Shown: positions 36,669 to 49,984 of the stretch, piece after piece
Layout: every line of letters starts with the position of its first letter
Position numbering within the stretch: position 1 is the first letter of the stretch
NCBI GenBank assembly: GCA_016801845.1
Contig: CM028916.1
Span: forward strand, 13,946,014-14,010,013
Length of the DNA stretch: 64,000 nt
Source of the DNA: Polydactylus sextarius
Taxonomy: Eukaryota > Chordata > Actinopteri > Polynemidae
Direction of reading: 5' to 3'
Notes under the pieces: generated by a model
What the model was told of the DNA's origin: nothing
Databases searched by the model: none
The model's input: only the letters and a program-made list of their open reading frames with translations
Program-made: the position numbers and the translations under genes

Positions 36669-39600
36669 ATATCCTTCCATGATAAAAACTACCACGGCTG
36701 TGGTGTGTAAAGTTGCCTGCGCCGTAGATACTTGTAGAGAAAATGTACCTAACGATGAGCTGTGCTCAGGTCAGAACCATGGACAGCGACACACACACAC
36801 ACACACTCACATGTTACATCATCGCCTAAAAAAGTGCCACACACACAGTGCACTCTCAGTGCTGCTTTTTATGCATGACTTCTTATCATTTTCATCTCAT
36901 TCAGTTTGTCTACCTGCATAACCCCATTCTATAATTTCCACCAGATATGAAAATGAAAATCATCTCTTTGGTGCATGTCGCTTCAACAACTTCTGTGGGC
37001 TCCATGTGGTCTGGTGCTGTTTACAGACGGTACAGTTAGCGTGTGGTGATCATTAGAAGCAGCTCTACTCAGTTTGTGGGGGTGGCATGTAGGCACATCT
37101 CTGCTGCCTTAGTGCTCACTGTAATGTGAACCTGGTCATGAGTAGGTGTCAGTTCAAATCCACCAGGCAGGGCTGCTTCACTTCTTCCTGCTGTAACATC
37201 ATCCAACAGCTTCTCTTCCTCTCTCTCTCTTTGCTGAACTTCTACAGGTCTGACAAACACAATAAATACATGTAATGTGGATTTACAGTGTAATCACATT
37301 GACTAATCACAGGCTGAACATAAGTATCCATCGGTGCTACTTGTTTACCTGAATTCATTTATTTACCTACTTCATGTTTTCCAATCTATTCCCGTATATT
37401 TAAATGTTTTGATAGCATAATCACTTCAACAACACTCAGTCACTCAGTTGCCATATCTACCCACTGCTCCTCCTGTCTTACACCCCCTCCAGTGCAGCGT
37501 GCCAGTCTCTCACTGTTACCTAACCACAGGCTCTGTGGGTGTGTGGGAGTGGGGCTAGTGGTCAAGACTAGCTGGCCACTGGCAGCACAGTAATAATGTG
37601 ACTATTGGTACCGTATGTGGGAGAGAGCTGGCCAGTAGAGCTGTGGTGGTTCGTGGGCTGTAAAGCAGCACATGTCAGAGTACTGACTGGGTGAGACCCA
37701 CATTTCTGCACATAGTGTCAGTGCTCTGAGACTGTAAGTGAAAAACAGATTAGTACGGATTCATAGACAGTATTTCTTTGATTATATTCTGTAGAGTCTC
37801 TGTACATCAGAGAATTCAGTAGTTGCTTAGATTCATGTTTCTTAATGTAGACCAGTAGCTAAGTCTCACAATACCATAGTTTCATTAATGGACCATGCAA
37901 GTCTTTCTGCAAGTTATGACAGCTGCAACAATTAATCAGTTGAATTTGCTATTATTTTAATAATTATTTCATTTTGTCTCTTGACACTTGAGCAAATTGC
38001 ATGGATATTTTCTAAAGTGTTGGTGATTACAAGATACATTTAGGATATAATTAACAGATTGATAAATATTAAATATGGTCACTAGTAGCAGCCAGTGTAC
38101 AGTTTACATGATTGAAGTGTCTGATTTGTTGTGTGTTGGTTTCCATTCATTTATTTATGATATGAAATGAGTTGGTTAACCCTTTAAGCTTGACTTACTG
38201 TAAACCGTACCTTTTAATTCACAACAAAATGAATATGGACCTGCAAATTGACCTGCAATCATTTGAGAACGAGTTTAGGTCATTTTCAAACAGAAATGCC
38301 AAATATCTTTTAAGTTCAGTTTCTCAGTTGTAAAAACATTCTGCTGTTTTTTTTTTTTTTTTTTTTGGGCTGTCCTGGTAAAGGATGTCTGCTTTTCCCA
38401 CAACATTTACTAAACTAATAAATAAATAAATAAATGATCAGATTTAAGCCACAAGCTCCAAAGAATGTGTTATAAAACAATCATAACAAAACTGAGAAGA
38501 AAGCCAAGAGAATTTTATTTTTGGACTGAAACAAATGTAAGTCAAAGATTGACTAGAAGGTCAGAAAAAAAAAAAAAAAATAACAGTAGACCAGTGTGCA
38601 AAATGATTAACGGCAGCGTGTGTGGTTTGTCCCAAATGGATGAAATACATGGTAACAAGTGACAGGTAGCAGTAGAGTTGGCAAGATTTATGAAGTTTTC
38701 CTTCTTTAGCTCTTTTCAGCCCCTTTCAACAGCAACAGTGAGAACTTGTCAATGTGAGTCAGTGTGGGTCCCACAGGCCCCCATCTCAGCTCTCCTCTGT
38801 GAGTCAGTGACCCCATTTCTCTCAAGGCAGGAAAATTAATAACAAGGAGCAGCTGTCTCACGGGAACGCCAAGGGACTGAATGTCACAAGCACATACAAG
38901 TGGTTAACACATGTGTCAGTGCATGTTACACGTATATACATGAAGGTAAATATTAAAAAACAATGCAAGAGTTTTTAGAAGTGATTTGAACTTTTAAGCC
39001 TACGTTTGAACAGAAAACATTCAAACACCTTTATTCTGAATTTCCCATGAGGAAAATTGTTCCAAAAATTAGTCCTATAAAATGTTTTTAGTGGTGCTGA
39101 ATTTTGCTGAAATTTGTGCAGGAATTCACTGATGAAAGATCTGGACCGGCAGATTTTGTATTTGTAAAGTTGAGCTCACTGATCATTCAAGTAAAAATAG
39201 ATAATATGCTCGGGCTTATTTTTATTTGATATGTGAGTCATTTGCAAACCTCATCATCATTAAGGTTTTATCATCACACAAACAGAAAAGCAACATTTCC
39301 TCCATGTAATGTTTGTTTGATAACATTTGCCCATCTGTGGATCTATTCAAATCTGTCGGCTAATAATTTCAATCCTACAATATCTTATTGTTCTGCTACA
39401 TGTCTTTAACATATAGTTACACATTCATGATTTCAGACCATGTTATTTCAGTGCATCCTCAGGAGAAATGCATCTGCAGGTTGCAGCTGATGGATGTTAT
39501 GATTTATATTTTACAGTTTGGCAAATAATAGCTAAGGTTATAGAACATTAGAAATGTGTGAACAAGGATCATCATGAGTTTCTCAGTTGACCGACAGCAA

Positions 39601-40415
39601 AATAACTGATTTACAATGATCCGAAGTACTAAACTTCAAATTAAGCATTTTCTACATTCATTTTAAAAAGACGTGTCTTTGTTATTTTGCTAATGATCAT
39701 AGCCGACTTGACGACGTGCGTCTGTTACATGAGACCAAAGATGTGGACGTATGTTACCTCCTGTGCGGCGTGCTGTGGTGAAAGCTGCTCTGAGAGCTGA
39801 TCGCTGTAGTTTGTGTAGTTATAGACCAGTCAGACCAAGGTGACTTCACTCACTCACTTTGCTCTCTTTCCCTCCCCAACCTGCTCTTTTTCTTCTCTTC
39901 TCATGAAAAGCACTTTTAAAAGCAGGTTGCCATGGATACTGCAATCTCTCTAACAGATTGCTTCCAATACCAGAGAATATGAACCATGCCATAATTCATC
40001 TGTCATTTAATCATCCATCCATCTATTTAGTCCTGTTTTTTTATTGCACCTGAGAACCGTTGGTCTCCTCAACATGTTTGTGTAATGACGTGCAGCGTAT
40101 GTCCTTGTGTAACTGACCTTCATAACATAATGACATTGAAGAATGTCGTCACTGTCACAGCTACGAATCTGTGTTTTCCCGGGTACATGTGTAGCATTTG
40201 TTTTGTCTCTGTTATGTGCTATTCGTGTCTTTGTTTTGTTTTTGGAATAAAGTCCTTTTCTTAACTTTGCGGCCTTTACACCATTTGAGTACATGATCCT
40301 GGCCACAATCACTGCCAACTGTGTCGTCCTGGCCTTGGAGCAGCACCTCCCAGGAGAGGACAAGACCCCTATGGCAAAGAGACTGGTGAGGACAAAGATG
40401 TGTTTTTACATTCTT

Positions 40416-40461
<46 letters not shown>

Positions 40462-41906
40462 TGGAGATGGAGTTTTTAAGCAATGTCATGATGAAATACA
40501 CACACACACACACACAGTGAGGTAGGAAACACACCAGAGAGTTTATAAGGTGATGATCAACATGAGAAGTTGTATTTTTTGTGCCATAAACTGCAGAAAT
40601 TGGAAAAGTAAGGGCTGGAACATGTTCATCCTCCCGTTTAACAGTTAACAGTGCATACAGTGAATTCAGCGTGCAGTGATCTGGTCACAGCTACAGACTT
40701 TAATACGGCGATGGATAGTTTTGCACAGATATGGATGAAGAAGCTTTGGGGACTTGAGGACAAATATCCCACACATTTATCTATATTATATTATCTGGTG
40801 GAAAGTAACTAAATACAGTTACTGTACGTGTTTGTACAGCTCTTGGTTATTTTCACTTTTACATCGTCTCTTTACTTCACCTAAGTTTATACTATTATAG
40901 ATAAATAGTTTTATATACACAGCATTATTATTTAAATGCTTATAATATTAAGTAAAGATGAAATAGCCCAGTAGTTAGTTGTTTGAATTCAGGATCTTTT
41001 ATTTGTAATATATTACTTTCCACTGTGGTATTCATACTTATATGTGACCTTATATATTATTTATCATGACATCATGCTAATAGCTTTCTAAACCCTGCTG
41101 CTTTCTCTTTGTGCTTGACTGTGTATGGCATCATAGTCATGTTCATCAGGATCAGCTCAGCTGTTTCTATAGACTTCTCTCACCTGTTGCTTCATCATTA
41201 CATACGTTACATTACTACATTGTTCCCACAGGAAAAAACAGAGCCATATTTCATTGGGATCTTCTGCTTCGAGGCGGGGATCAAGCTGGTAGCCCTGGGT
41301 TTCGTGTTTCATAAAGGTTCTTACCTGAGGAACGGCTGGAATGTTATGGACTTCATAGTCGTGCTGAGTGGGTGAGTGATATCAGCTGGTCGCCATCACA
41401 ACCTGAACTTTTAACAAAGTAGGAAGTGTTTGTTTTGTTGTGTTTGTTAGTGTCAACAGAGTTCTTGATTTACTCACCAAATGTAATGGTGAGATGAGTT
41501 TTTGACATTACGGACCTTTCATTCTGTGAGGGGTTTCCAAATAGTGCAAATGTAATATATATATATATATATAAAAGGTAAAATTGAGACAAAAAAAATC
41601 TCTATAAATATTTACCATAACCCAAGAACCTGCCCTAAACCTTTTTTCTATTCAAAACCAATTTCTCCATAAGACAAAAACAACAAATATAATAAGATAA
41701 ATGTGACACCTGTGACCTCCATCTCAGGTTTTATTTGGTCTATCAAACAAACACAAATGAGGATCAAGTATGAAGTCGACCCTTTCAAATGAAGTTGATG
41801 GGAAAGATCCATGTGACTTTGTTTTTATGCTGTGACATCATGAACCAATCAGGTGCATAATCATGCATTTTTATCAGAAGTGCAAGGGTTAAATACCTCC
41901 TGACAA

Positions 41907-41950
<44 letters not shown>

Positions 41951-44788
41951 ATATGCTAATTTTATTTTCTAAATTATTTTATATGATTTTGTTTCTGTTA
42001 ATCTATTTCCATGATTTTTTATGCTGTTAGGGACTAATAATCTATATTCAGATGCAGATGTAATAAGTTCTGTGAAGAACTACTGCTGTGTTGGTGATGA
42101 TGTCATTTGTACTATTGACTGGTTCTTGATCTTTGAACTTTGGGTACACAGCTAACAGGCTAACAAGCTAATATTTCATTTTCTTTTTTTAAGCTTTTCT
42201 TATGGTTTTTCACTGAGCTCCTACAAACTTTAGGTGAAGTTAATCTCTGTCTGTCCCAAGTCTTTTGTTCTTTACATAGTTACAAATGTATAGATTGGTT
42301 CATAAAAATGATTTATGCTCTTTTATTGGTTTTTGGACAATAATGAATCTCTGTGGCACAGAGGAATGAGATGTGTCGAGCTTTCGTTGTGTGTGTGTGT
42401 GTGTGTGAGGTGTGCGCCCATCTGCTCTTTTTTAATTTTGAATTTGCTTGAACTCCGTGATGAATTACAAACTTCACTGATTGTATGAGGGAGTGGGGGG
42501 AGAAAAAAAAAGTTTTAAATTAATGCACCGCAACTCATTCTGCAATTAATTTTGACAGTATTCATTTTTTAGTTTACCACGCTGTGACTAGTGAACCAAG
42601 TGATTCATTTCAGACACTGATTGTCACGTTAAGTTGGTGCGTTCATGCGTGTGACCCAGCTCGTGTCGACGTTTATCAGGACTTTTCCATGCGCGTCCGT
42701 TCGCTGCAGTTTGAAGTCCCACCTCCTGTCTGACGTTTCAGCTGCGCGGTTAGCAGCCGATGACCCCTACGGGCCGGTTTTAACTGTTGATATGTTGATG
42801 TGTGTGTGTTTTCTTTTTCCTCTGCATTCATATACATTTACACACAGGAAAACACAACACATAAATGCAGGAAAAATGTGTGTTTCCATGGCAGAGCGAT
42901 AGGTGGGTGGATAAGTGGATTGGCAGTCATGTCCCCAGGACCTCTGTGAATTAAATGTAAATGCAACATTGAAGATGTTATGCATAAGCATAGACAGAAT
43001 GGATGGGTAGTAGAGAGAAAAAGAAAAGAGAAAAAGGGGGGAAGAGGGGGGAGTGACAGACCCAAGGAAACAAAACATAATGAGAGACTTAATTTGATCC
43101 CTTTAAGACAAGTTTTAGTGAATTAATTATGCAGGAGTTAAACAGTGTTACCACTGTTCTGCTGTTTGTGGCTAAAGTGTACAGTATTCTGTGTTTAGGA
43201 AAGATTGCTGTCGGCATGTTGACATCTCATTTCAACCTTACTCCCACATTTTTCTTTTTCTCTGTATATCTTATTTCTCTCTGTCTGTTTTTCTATCTCA
43301 CTATCTCCCTCTTGGCCTCTTACATAAAAGGGACATCTGCATCACCTTTTGCAGACCAGTTAGTGTCGACCTAAATGCCGAGCAGCTGTTATGCTGACAG
43401 ATTTCCACAGTAGTTTGCAAGGTTTTAAAGTGTTTTTGGTGGGTTTTTATGAATCCGTTCTGAATGATGCCGTGTTGCTTTTTTGTGAGATTCTTTGAGA
43501 TTCTCTCATTAGGTGTTTCTCAGAGTTTGCAAGAAATTATTTTGATTTCGGTTTCTCAATAAATAGCTCGTTATGGCAGAAAAGAAACAAAGCAACAGGC
43601 TGGATTTTGACTGGCTCATTATTCATAAGCCTTTGACTAGATGTGAGTTTAAAACAAAAGGGACAGCAACAAAATGTCAGCTAAAATACTAAACTCCTCC
43701 AGTGTTATGACAATGTTAGATCACTCTGTGATAGATAAAAAAAAAAGTTTTATGTTAAATTTTCCTTTCAGGTGTTTTCTTTTTCTTCTTTTTCTTTAAC
43801 TTAACTTCACTGGCTCACATAGTCATGACTATTAGTCGGTGGGTTGTGCGTTGGTCGACATCTCACCTCATTTTCTGCACATTTAGTACAAAAACACATC
43901 AGCATGAAGTTAAAAATATCTGCCTTACAAAAGTACACCATAAGACATGAAGAATGTACTTTCTGTTGCCTCAGTTGTAAACTCAGTTGTAGGAGTTAAA
44001 TCTTTCTAATATAACAGTTTGTGTCACTTACTGTATAAAATGCACAAAGTTGTCAGTGTGTTTTCTGTAGCCCACATATCATCTTGCCCAGTTTCAGCCA
44101 CAGCTGGAATTGGTAACTGACGACCTGGTTTCCTGCCTCCTCTCTGACACATTTTCTGCTCGCACATATGCCGCTTTTCTCTCTTCTCTCACTATCTCAA
44201 ATGCACACACACGCACATACACACACACATACAGATATACACACACAAACACACACACACACACGTCCTGACGCTCTCTCTGTCACTCTGGCGGCACAGT
44301 ACAAGTAAGTCAGACTTAAAAGAAAACACACATGTGTCATAGAGGCCTGTTGGGAGTAAAATCGAGGCCACTGGGCCAGCGCTGGCGGCATTCATTCCAT
44401 TTCATATTAATGAATTGCTAGAAGCGAATCTGCTGGGACACTGAGCTCAATTAAAATCCTTAATCTGAGTGAATAGTGTGTAGCAAAAAGGACCACAGCT
44501 AAAACAACTCACCCACAAACCAATTTAATTCACTGGGATTCCTAAAATGGTCAATTATGTCCTGAGGCAAACAGGTGGATCTGATGCTTTGATTAGCAAT
44601 AAAATGTCTCCCAGAAGACTTAAGCGTGTGTGCGTGTGTGTGTGTGCGTGCTTTTTAATCCACTTATAAATCTCCAGGTTCAAACTCTCAGCAATGAGCC
44701 TGTTGCCCTCAACTTGTTAGATGAGTTCTGATAACTTCTTCATGAGACCTAAATTATATTGATCCCAGATGTGTCTGCACACAAACTC

Positions 44789-44841
<53 letters not shown>

Positions 44842-47800
44842 AGTATCCCATTATGCAGTATGATGGTTACCAGCTTCCTCTTCTAGCCTCAGCCTGCTGG
44901 ACCTCTTGCAAAGTGTGACACTTTGCTAAAATTGCTGCTCTTTAGACAGGATGAATAATACAACTGGGTGGGAGTTGGGAGTGATTCATTAGCCATCTGG
45001 CAAAAAAAGACAGACATGAGTCTCTCTCATGTGTGTCTGTCTTTGCATGCCAAAGCAGTTTTTGTCATTAGCCTTGAATGTGCATTAGGTGATGATGGCG
45101 ACATGAAATTTCAGTTTAACACCTGTTCACCTTCTGGACTTCGCATGTGAAACCTCTTACATCCGTGTTCCTTTCCTTTCAAGTTCAGACATTAAGATTA
45201 AGAGATCAAAACTAGATTTAGACTATACAAGCACTCACAGAATTGAAGTCTAAATCCAGAAAAACTCTCACAATAACACAATAATTGTCAAGTGTGAATG
45301 GTGAGTGCAACTGTTTTTGGTTTATAGTTACACATCCGACCTCAGATTTCATAAAGCTAAAATAATCACACCAAATGTAAATAAAACGAGCAATGGAATT
45401 ATACTTTTGGAAGTCATGCCTGGTTATATATTTCCAAATCTGGGCTGATACAAACTTTTATCCTCTTATACCAATTTGGCAACTATAACATTTTCTGTTC
45501 ATTTGCAAAACTTTGTCCAAAAGTGGAAGGAGTGTATGAAAACCATGCTGTACATAGTACATACTAAACCTGGGCATGTGACCCAAAGCTGGGCCTGATT
45601 ATTTTGCTAGTTTTTGGCACTGATTGATTGCCATTTTTGGAGGTTATGTTAGCTTATGCTAAGAGACGTTTTCTATCAAGTGATTTTCACATTGACGCAC
45701 CTTAAGTTTTATGGTGCAACTGCATTTTAAATGTCACATACAGTGGAAGCTGGAACAATGTAATCCTAGAGGTTAATGGCTTCAGGGCATTCGCTGGCTG
45801 TGACTCCTTGCATCCAAAACCCTCTGGTCTCTCAACACATTTCTAAATTCAGAACTTTCTGTTGCATGTTTCAAAAGCAAATCAACCGAATCACTGCCAA
45901 AACCAATTCAGGAATTAAGAGTAAAGCCTCAAGACCTCGTTAGTGTGTATTGTGGTGTTTCAAAGGACGACTGCAGTGGTCTAAGCTCTAATTTTTCTTG
46001 TATAACTGGACTGAATAAACAATAGCCCACAGTTCAAGGTAGATTTCCTGGGGAAAACATATACACTTAATTCTTTATTCCATGACTAATAATGAATACA
46101 TGCCTTTTTTATGTGATCCCGGTCTACCAGAACATTATTATTGTTTCCATTAGACACATTTATGTTTATTAATGAGTTTATGCTTTTCCTGATTTAATTT
46201 AAAGACATTAATTTGTTGATGTATTATGTTAATGTTGATTCAGCTGCGCATTACCATGTGCAGAGCTGTACTGAAATATGAGTAATGTGATGCAGCTGAT
46301 TACTGTAGTTTTTGGAGGTGTTCTTGGTGTAGGTGGAGGTGTGTGGGAGAGGCTGCATTCTGTGCATGTAATAAATTCATCCTCTCCAGAGCCAGTTTGG
46401 TACAATACTGTGCAACAGCCTCACTTTAAGAGCCAACGATGAGATTAGCCCTCTCACTCTCTCACTATGAAGAGTAACTTGTGCCTGGATTCAGTAGAGT
46501 GACGTGTGCACAGCTATCCCTCGTGTTTTATTATCTCGTTGCTTTCCTGATTGATTGCTATAGTGATGATATCAGTATTTGTACTATGTGACTTCATATT
46601 TCTCTGCTTTTCAACATAATGAAGTTACTGGGCTTTCAATCTGCTTCTAATGTAAAGGAGGTCAGAGTTAGTGTACACCTTAGAGACACACTAGTGGAGC
46701 AGCTGCAGAGTATCTAAGAGGTCAAGCAGTTTCATAACATACAAGCAGGCCAGCTGTATATTTTGGGGCTAAACTGTGCAGTGATATAAGCTGTTTGTAT
46801 ACTAGAAGTGAGTATTTTTTTTTTTTAATTCTAAGTCAGTTATCAACTAGCATTAACATTCAATTGTCATTTTAATGACAACTGCTCTCAATATAAAAGT
46901 TAGGTTGTGTGACATTACTTGTTTGAATCTATCTTAGTCAATTTAATATGTTAGAACCACAGTTTGTTTTTGCTTTTTTTTTTTTTTAACTCAAAAACTG
47001 TTTTTGCTACAGAAATTTGAAATTTTGTTGATCAACAAAATTGCAGTCTATGGAGCAATATCATGTGGAAGCAAATAGACTAGCTGTAATTTGTAACAAT
47101 GATCACAATCTTTTCTTATCCAAGGCCAAACTATAAGAGTTAGTGGTGATGATATATTAGCTTGTTAAACAGGCTGTGAAGGTGCATTCATCAAGTTTGT
47201 CACTTAATAGCAATAGTAATGGTATTTTAATTATAACTAAGTGAAAACCTTGTGCTTGTAACGTATATAGCAATAATCCTTATCATCTTTAGAACATCTA
47301 CATTTTATAAATACTTTTCTCTTCAAACACTGTAAACTTTATATTTCAAGTATTTGGGGACAAAGACAAAGCTTTATTTATTTTCTATTGGCAGAATTTG
47401 TTTGCTCCTAACATGAGCAAGCAAAAGCAGCATCCAGAAATACTGCTCCAAACATTAGCTGAGCACTTTGCTCCCTTTTAGGAAGTTTCTGTTGACTAGA
47501 GCTTAAAGGCAACCTTTGGTTTGACAAGACTGTTTCCAGTGCCATAACACACCAGACTGTGTAAACTTAAAACTGGTCAGACATTTTACTGTCAACAGTG
47601 GCTCCACTAATGTTGTATACATCTTTCAAAAAAATCTATCTTAGTCACAGAAACCTTAAGATGCAGTCAGAACCAAAACACAGATTTTGCCACTGTAAGA
47701 CACTTTAAGGAAACCAATCAAAGCCAAGTCTCAGCTAGTCCGATAGTCCCTTATTCACCCTTTAACCTCTCATCATGCCTGGTAGTTCTTAAAGTGATGG

Positions 47801-49920
47801 TCTGGAGTAATTTGAACCCCTGGTCTATTTCACCACACATATGAATGTGTTAGACCGTCTTTTGTTTTCACAGCCAAATAATTAACAATGAAAGTAAGTG
47901 GGGCGGTCAGCCAAATGTATGTAAATCACCACTTTTTAACCACTAATAAAGCTCAAAATAACACTTCACTCTTGCATTAGCATGAATAGGGTCCCTACAC
48001 ATAAACCAAAGTACCAATAACTTAACTAGTACAATAACTAGTAAATGTACAGAGAGTGTTTTAAAAAACACTGTTTTACAAGACTTACCCAGTATCTTCT
48101 TTTCATAATAATTGCAGATGAAGGGTTTTCCAGATCAGCAGATTTGTCATTTTCCTGAGCAACTGGCCAATGTGTCTGTGAAGAACAAGGAAAATGACGA
48201 ATCTGCTGATCTGGAACAACATGAAGGGTGTTCCAGATCAACAGATTCGTCATTTTCCCTGCTCCTCGCGGACACATCGGCCGGGTGTTCAGGAAAATGA
48301 GGAATGCATGCTGAAAAACCTCAGCAGCTTTGTCAGCCCGTTGGTTGTAGACAAACTCACTGAAAAGATTATTCTGTGAGGTGTTTCTTTCTGATGTTTT
48401 TTGGTGCTGTCTTTTACCTGACTTGGCACTGAAGAAAATATTGACAAGATTTAAATTGGCTCATACTACATCTTAGGTGTGGACTAAAAAATGTTAGCTT
48501 GCAGCAGATTTTTTTTTTTTTTTTTGCAGGGAAACAATTTCGAAACTAAGGAAAAGAAAATGACCTCTGTGTGTGTGTCGAGATGATTCACGAGCTACCA
48601 CAAGAAGACATAATATTTGCTTTAATTTTAAGGAAGCCTCCGCTGAATTGTTGTATTCAAAGTGCAGCCTTGAAGGAGCTCTGCTATTGCCTGCCTTTGT
48701 TCAGTGTGTTTGGTTTGAAGGCTATTTCCACAGACTCCCACTCCTGTGCTCCTGCTCCGTCTCTGTATCTCTCGCTGTGTCATCTCCTCTGTCTCACTCA
48801 CTCACTCACTCACTCACTCACTCACTCACTCACTCACTCACTCACTCACTCACTCACTCACTCACTCACTCACTCACTCACTCACTCACTCACTCACTCA
48901 AGTCACTCATGTTCATACTCATGAATAACCATACTCATTAACAGTATTTGCTGGCTGTCAAACAATACTGTTTACTGTTGGCTCATTAATGTCTTAAAAT
49001 AACAGTGAAAGAATCAAAAACAAGTTTCTATGTATCTATTGCTTGTCATGTTAATTCATTTACCATAATTTGGTTTATGATTCCACCACCACTAACTGTG
49101 CTGCTGATTGTGAGTAGAAACAACACTCCTAGAGGGAACCATAACCCTAACACTAACAATGACATTTAATGTAAAGTAGCAATGGTAAAAACTAACTTAA
49201 CTTACATATTCGTGTGCCTGTAAATATACCTACAATTACAGGTTCCTTCCTCCAACAATCCAACATGTTTGTCAGACCTGTATTGGTAACTGAATCTGCA
49301 TCAAGGTGTAACTGATGAAAATGTAGCAAAATGTCTGTAAATGTCAAGAAAATTGATTTAAAAAAAAAATATTCCTACATTTTACAGATCCAAACCACTT
49401 TTTCTTTTAATCCAGCCTCACCTCATTTACCATGTTTGGTGGAAATTGGTTCGGTTTAATTAGAGACAGGGGCTTTGTGCAGGTATTACATCATCAGTCA
49501 GTCAAATTCATCAACGTAAGTCTTTAATCCTGTGTTTCCTCTGCCGTAGATGGTCATGTTAAGGATCAAATGTTTCTGTGTGCGACTGTGTTGTCAAAGG
49601 CTCATTCTGGTTTATGTAGACGGGAAGTTCTTCAATTGTTAAAATCATGTAACTAGACCAGTTCTTATGGATGCATTCAGTCATCCTGCACACGTTGCAG
49701 CAGTCAGTATCTGCGCTGAACTTGTGAAACAGTTTCTGAGCGTGGTGTTTTGCTCAGTGAGCTTTTACCACTTTTGAACAGTGTTTTCAGGTTTATCTGC
49801 ATTAGGGTGAACATGGCATCGCTCATTCACTCGCTCACTCGGCCTCTCTCCCTCCCACTGCTTTCAGGAGAGATTCTGCGTGGGCTTACACTTGAGTTTC
49901 TGCCATGTGCTTTCTACCCT

Positions 49921-49984
<64 letters not shown>

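Noticed and set aside
36669..36921. Open frame continuing past cacna1e exon 1
   Set aside because: Conserved protein ends at WP and resumes with PFEY in exon 2; the extension includes an AC repeat and is intron.
37120..37170. B-box-like AGTTCAAATCC, possible tRNA or SINE
   Set aside because: No convincing A box at the expected distance and no tRNA fold.
48571..48941. Two plus-strand open frames of about 120 residues
   Set aside because: Mostly the (TCAC)n array translated in different frames.
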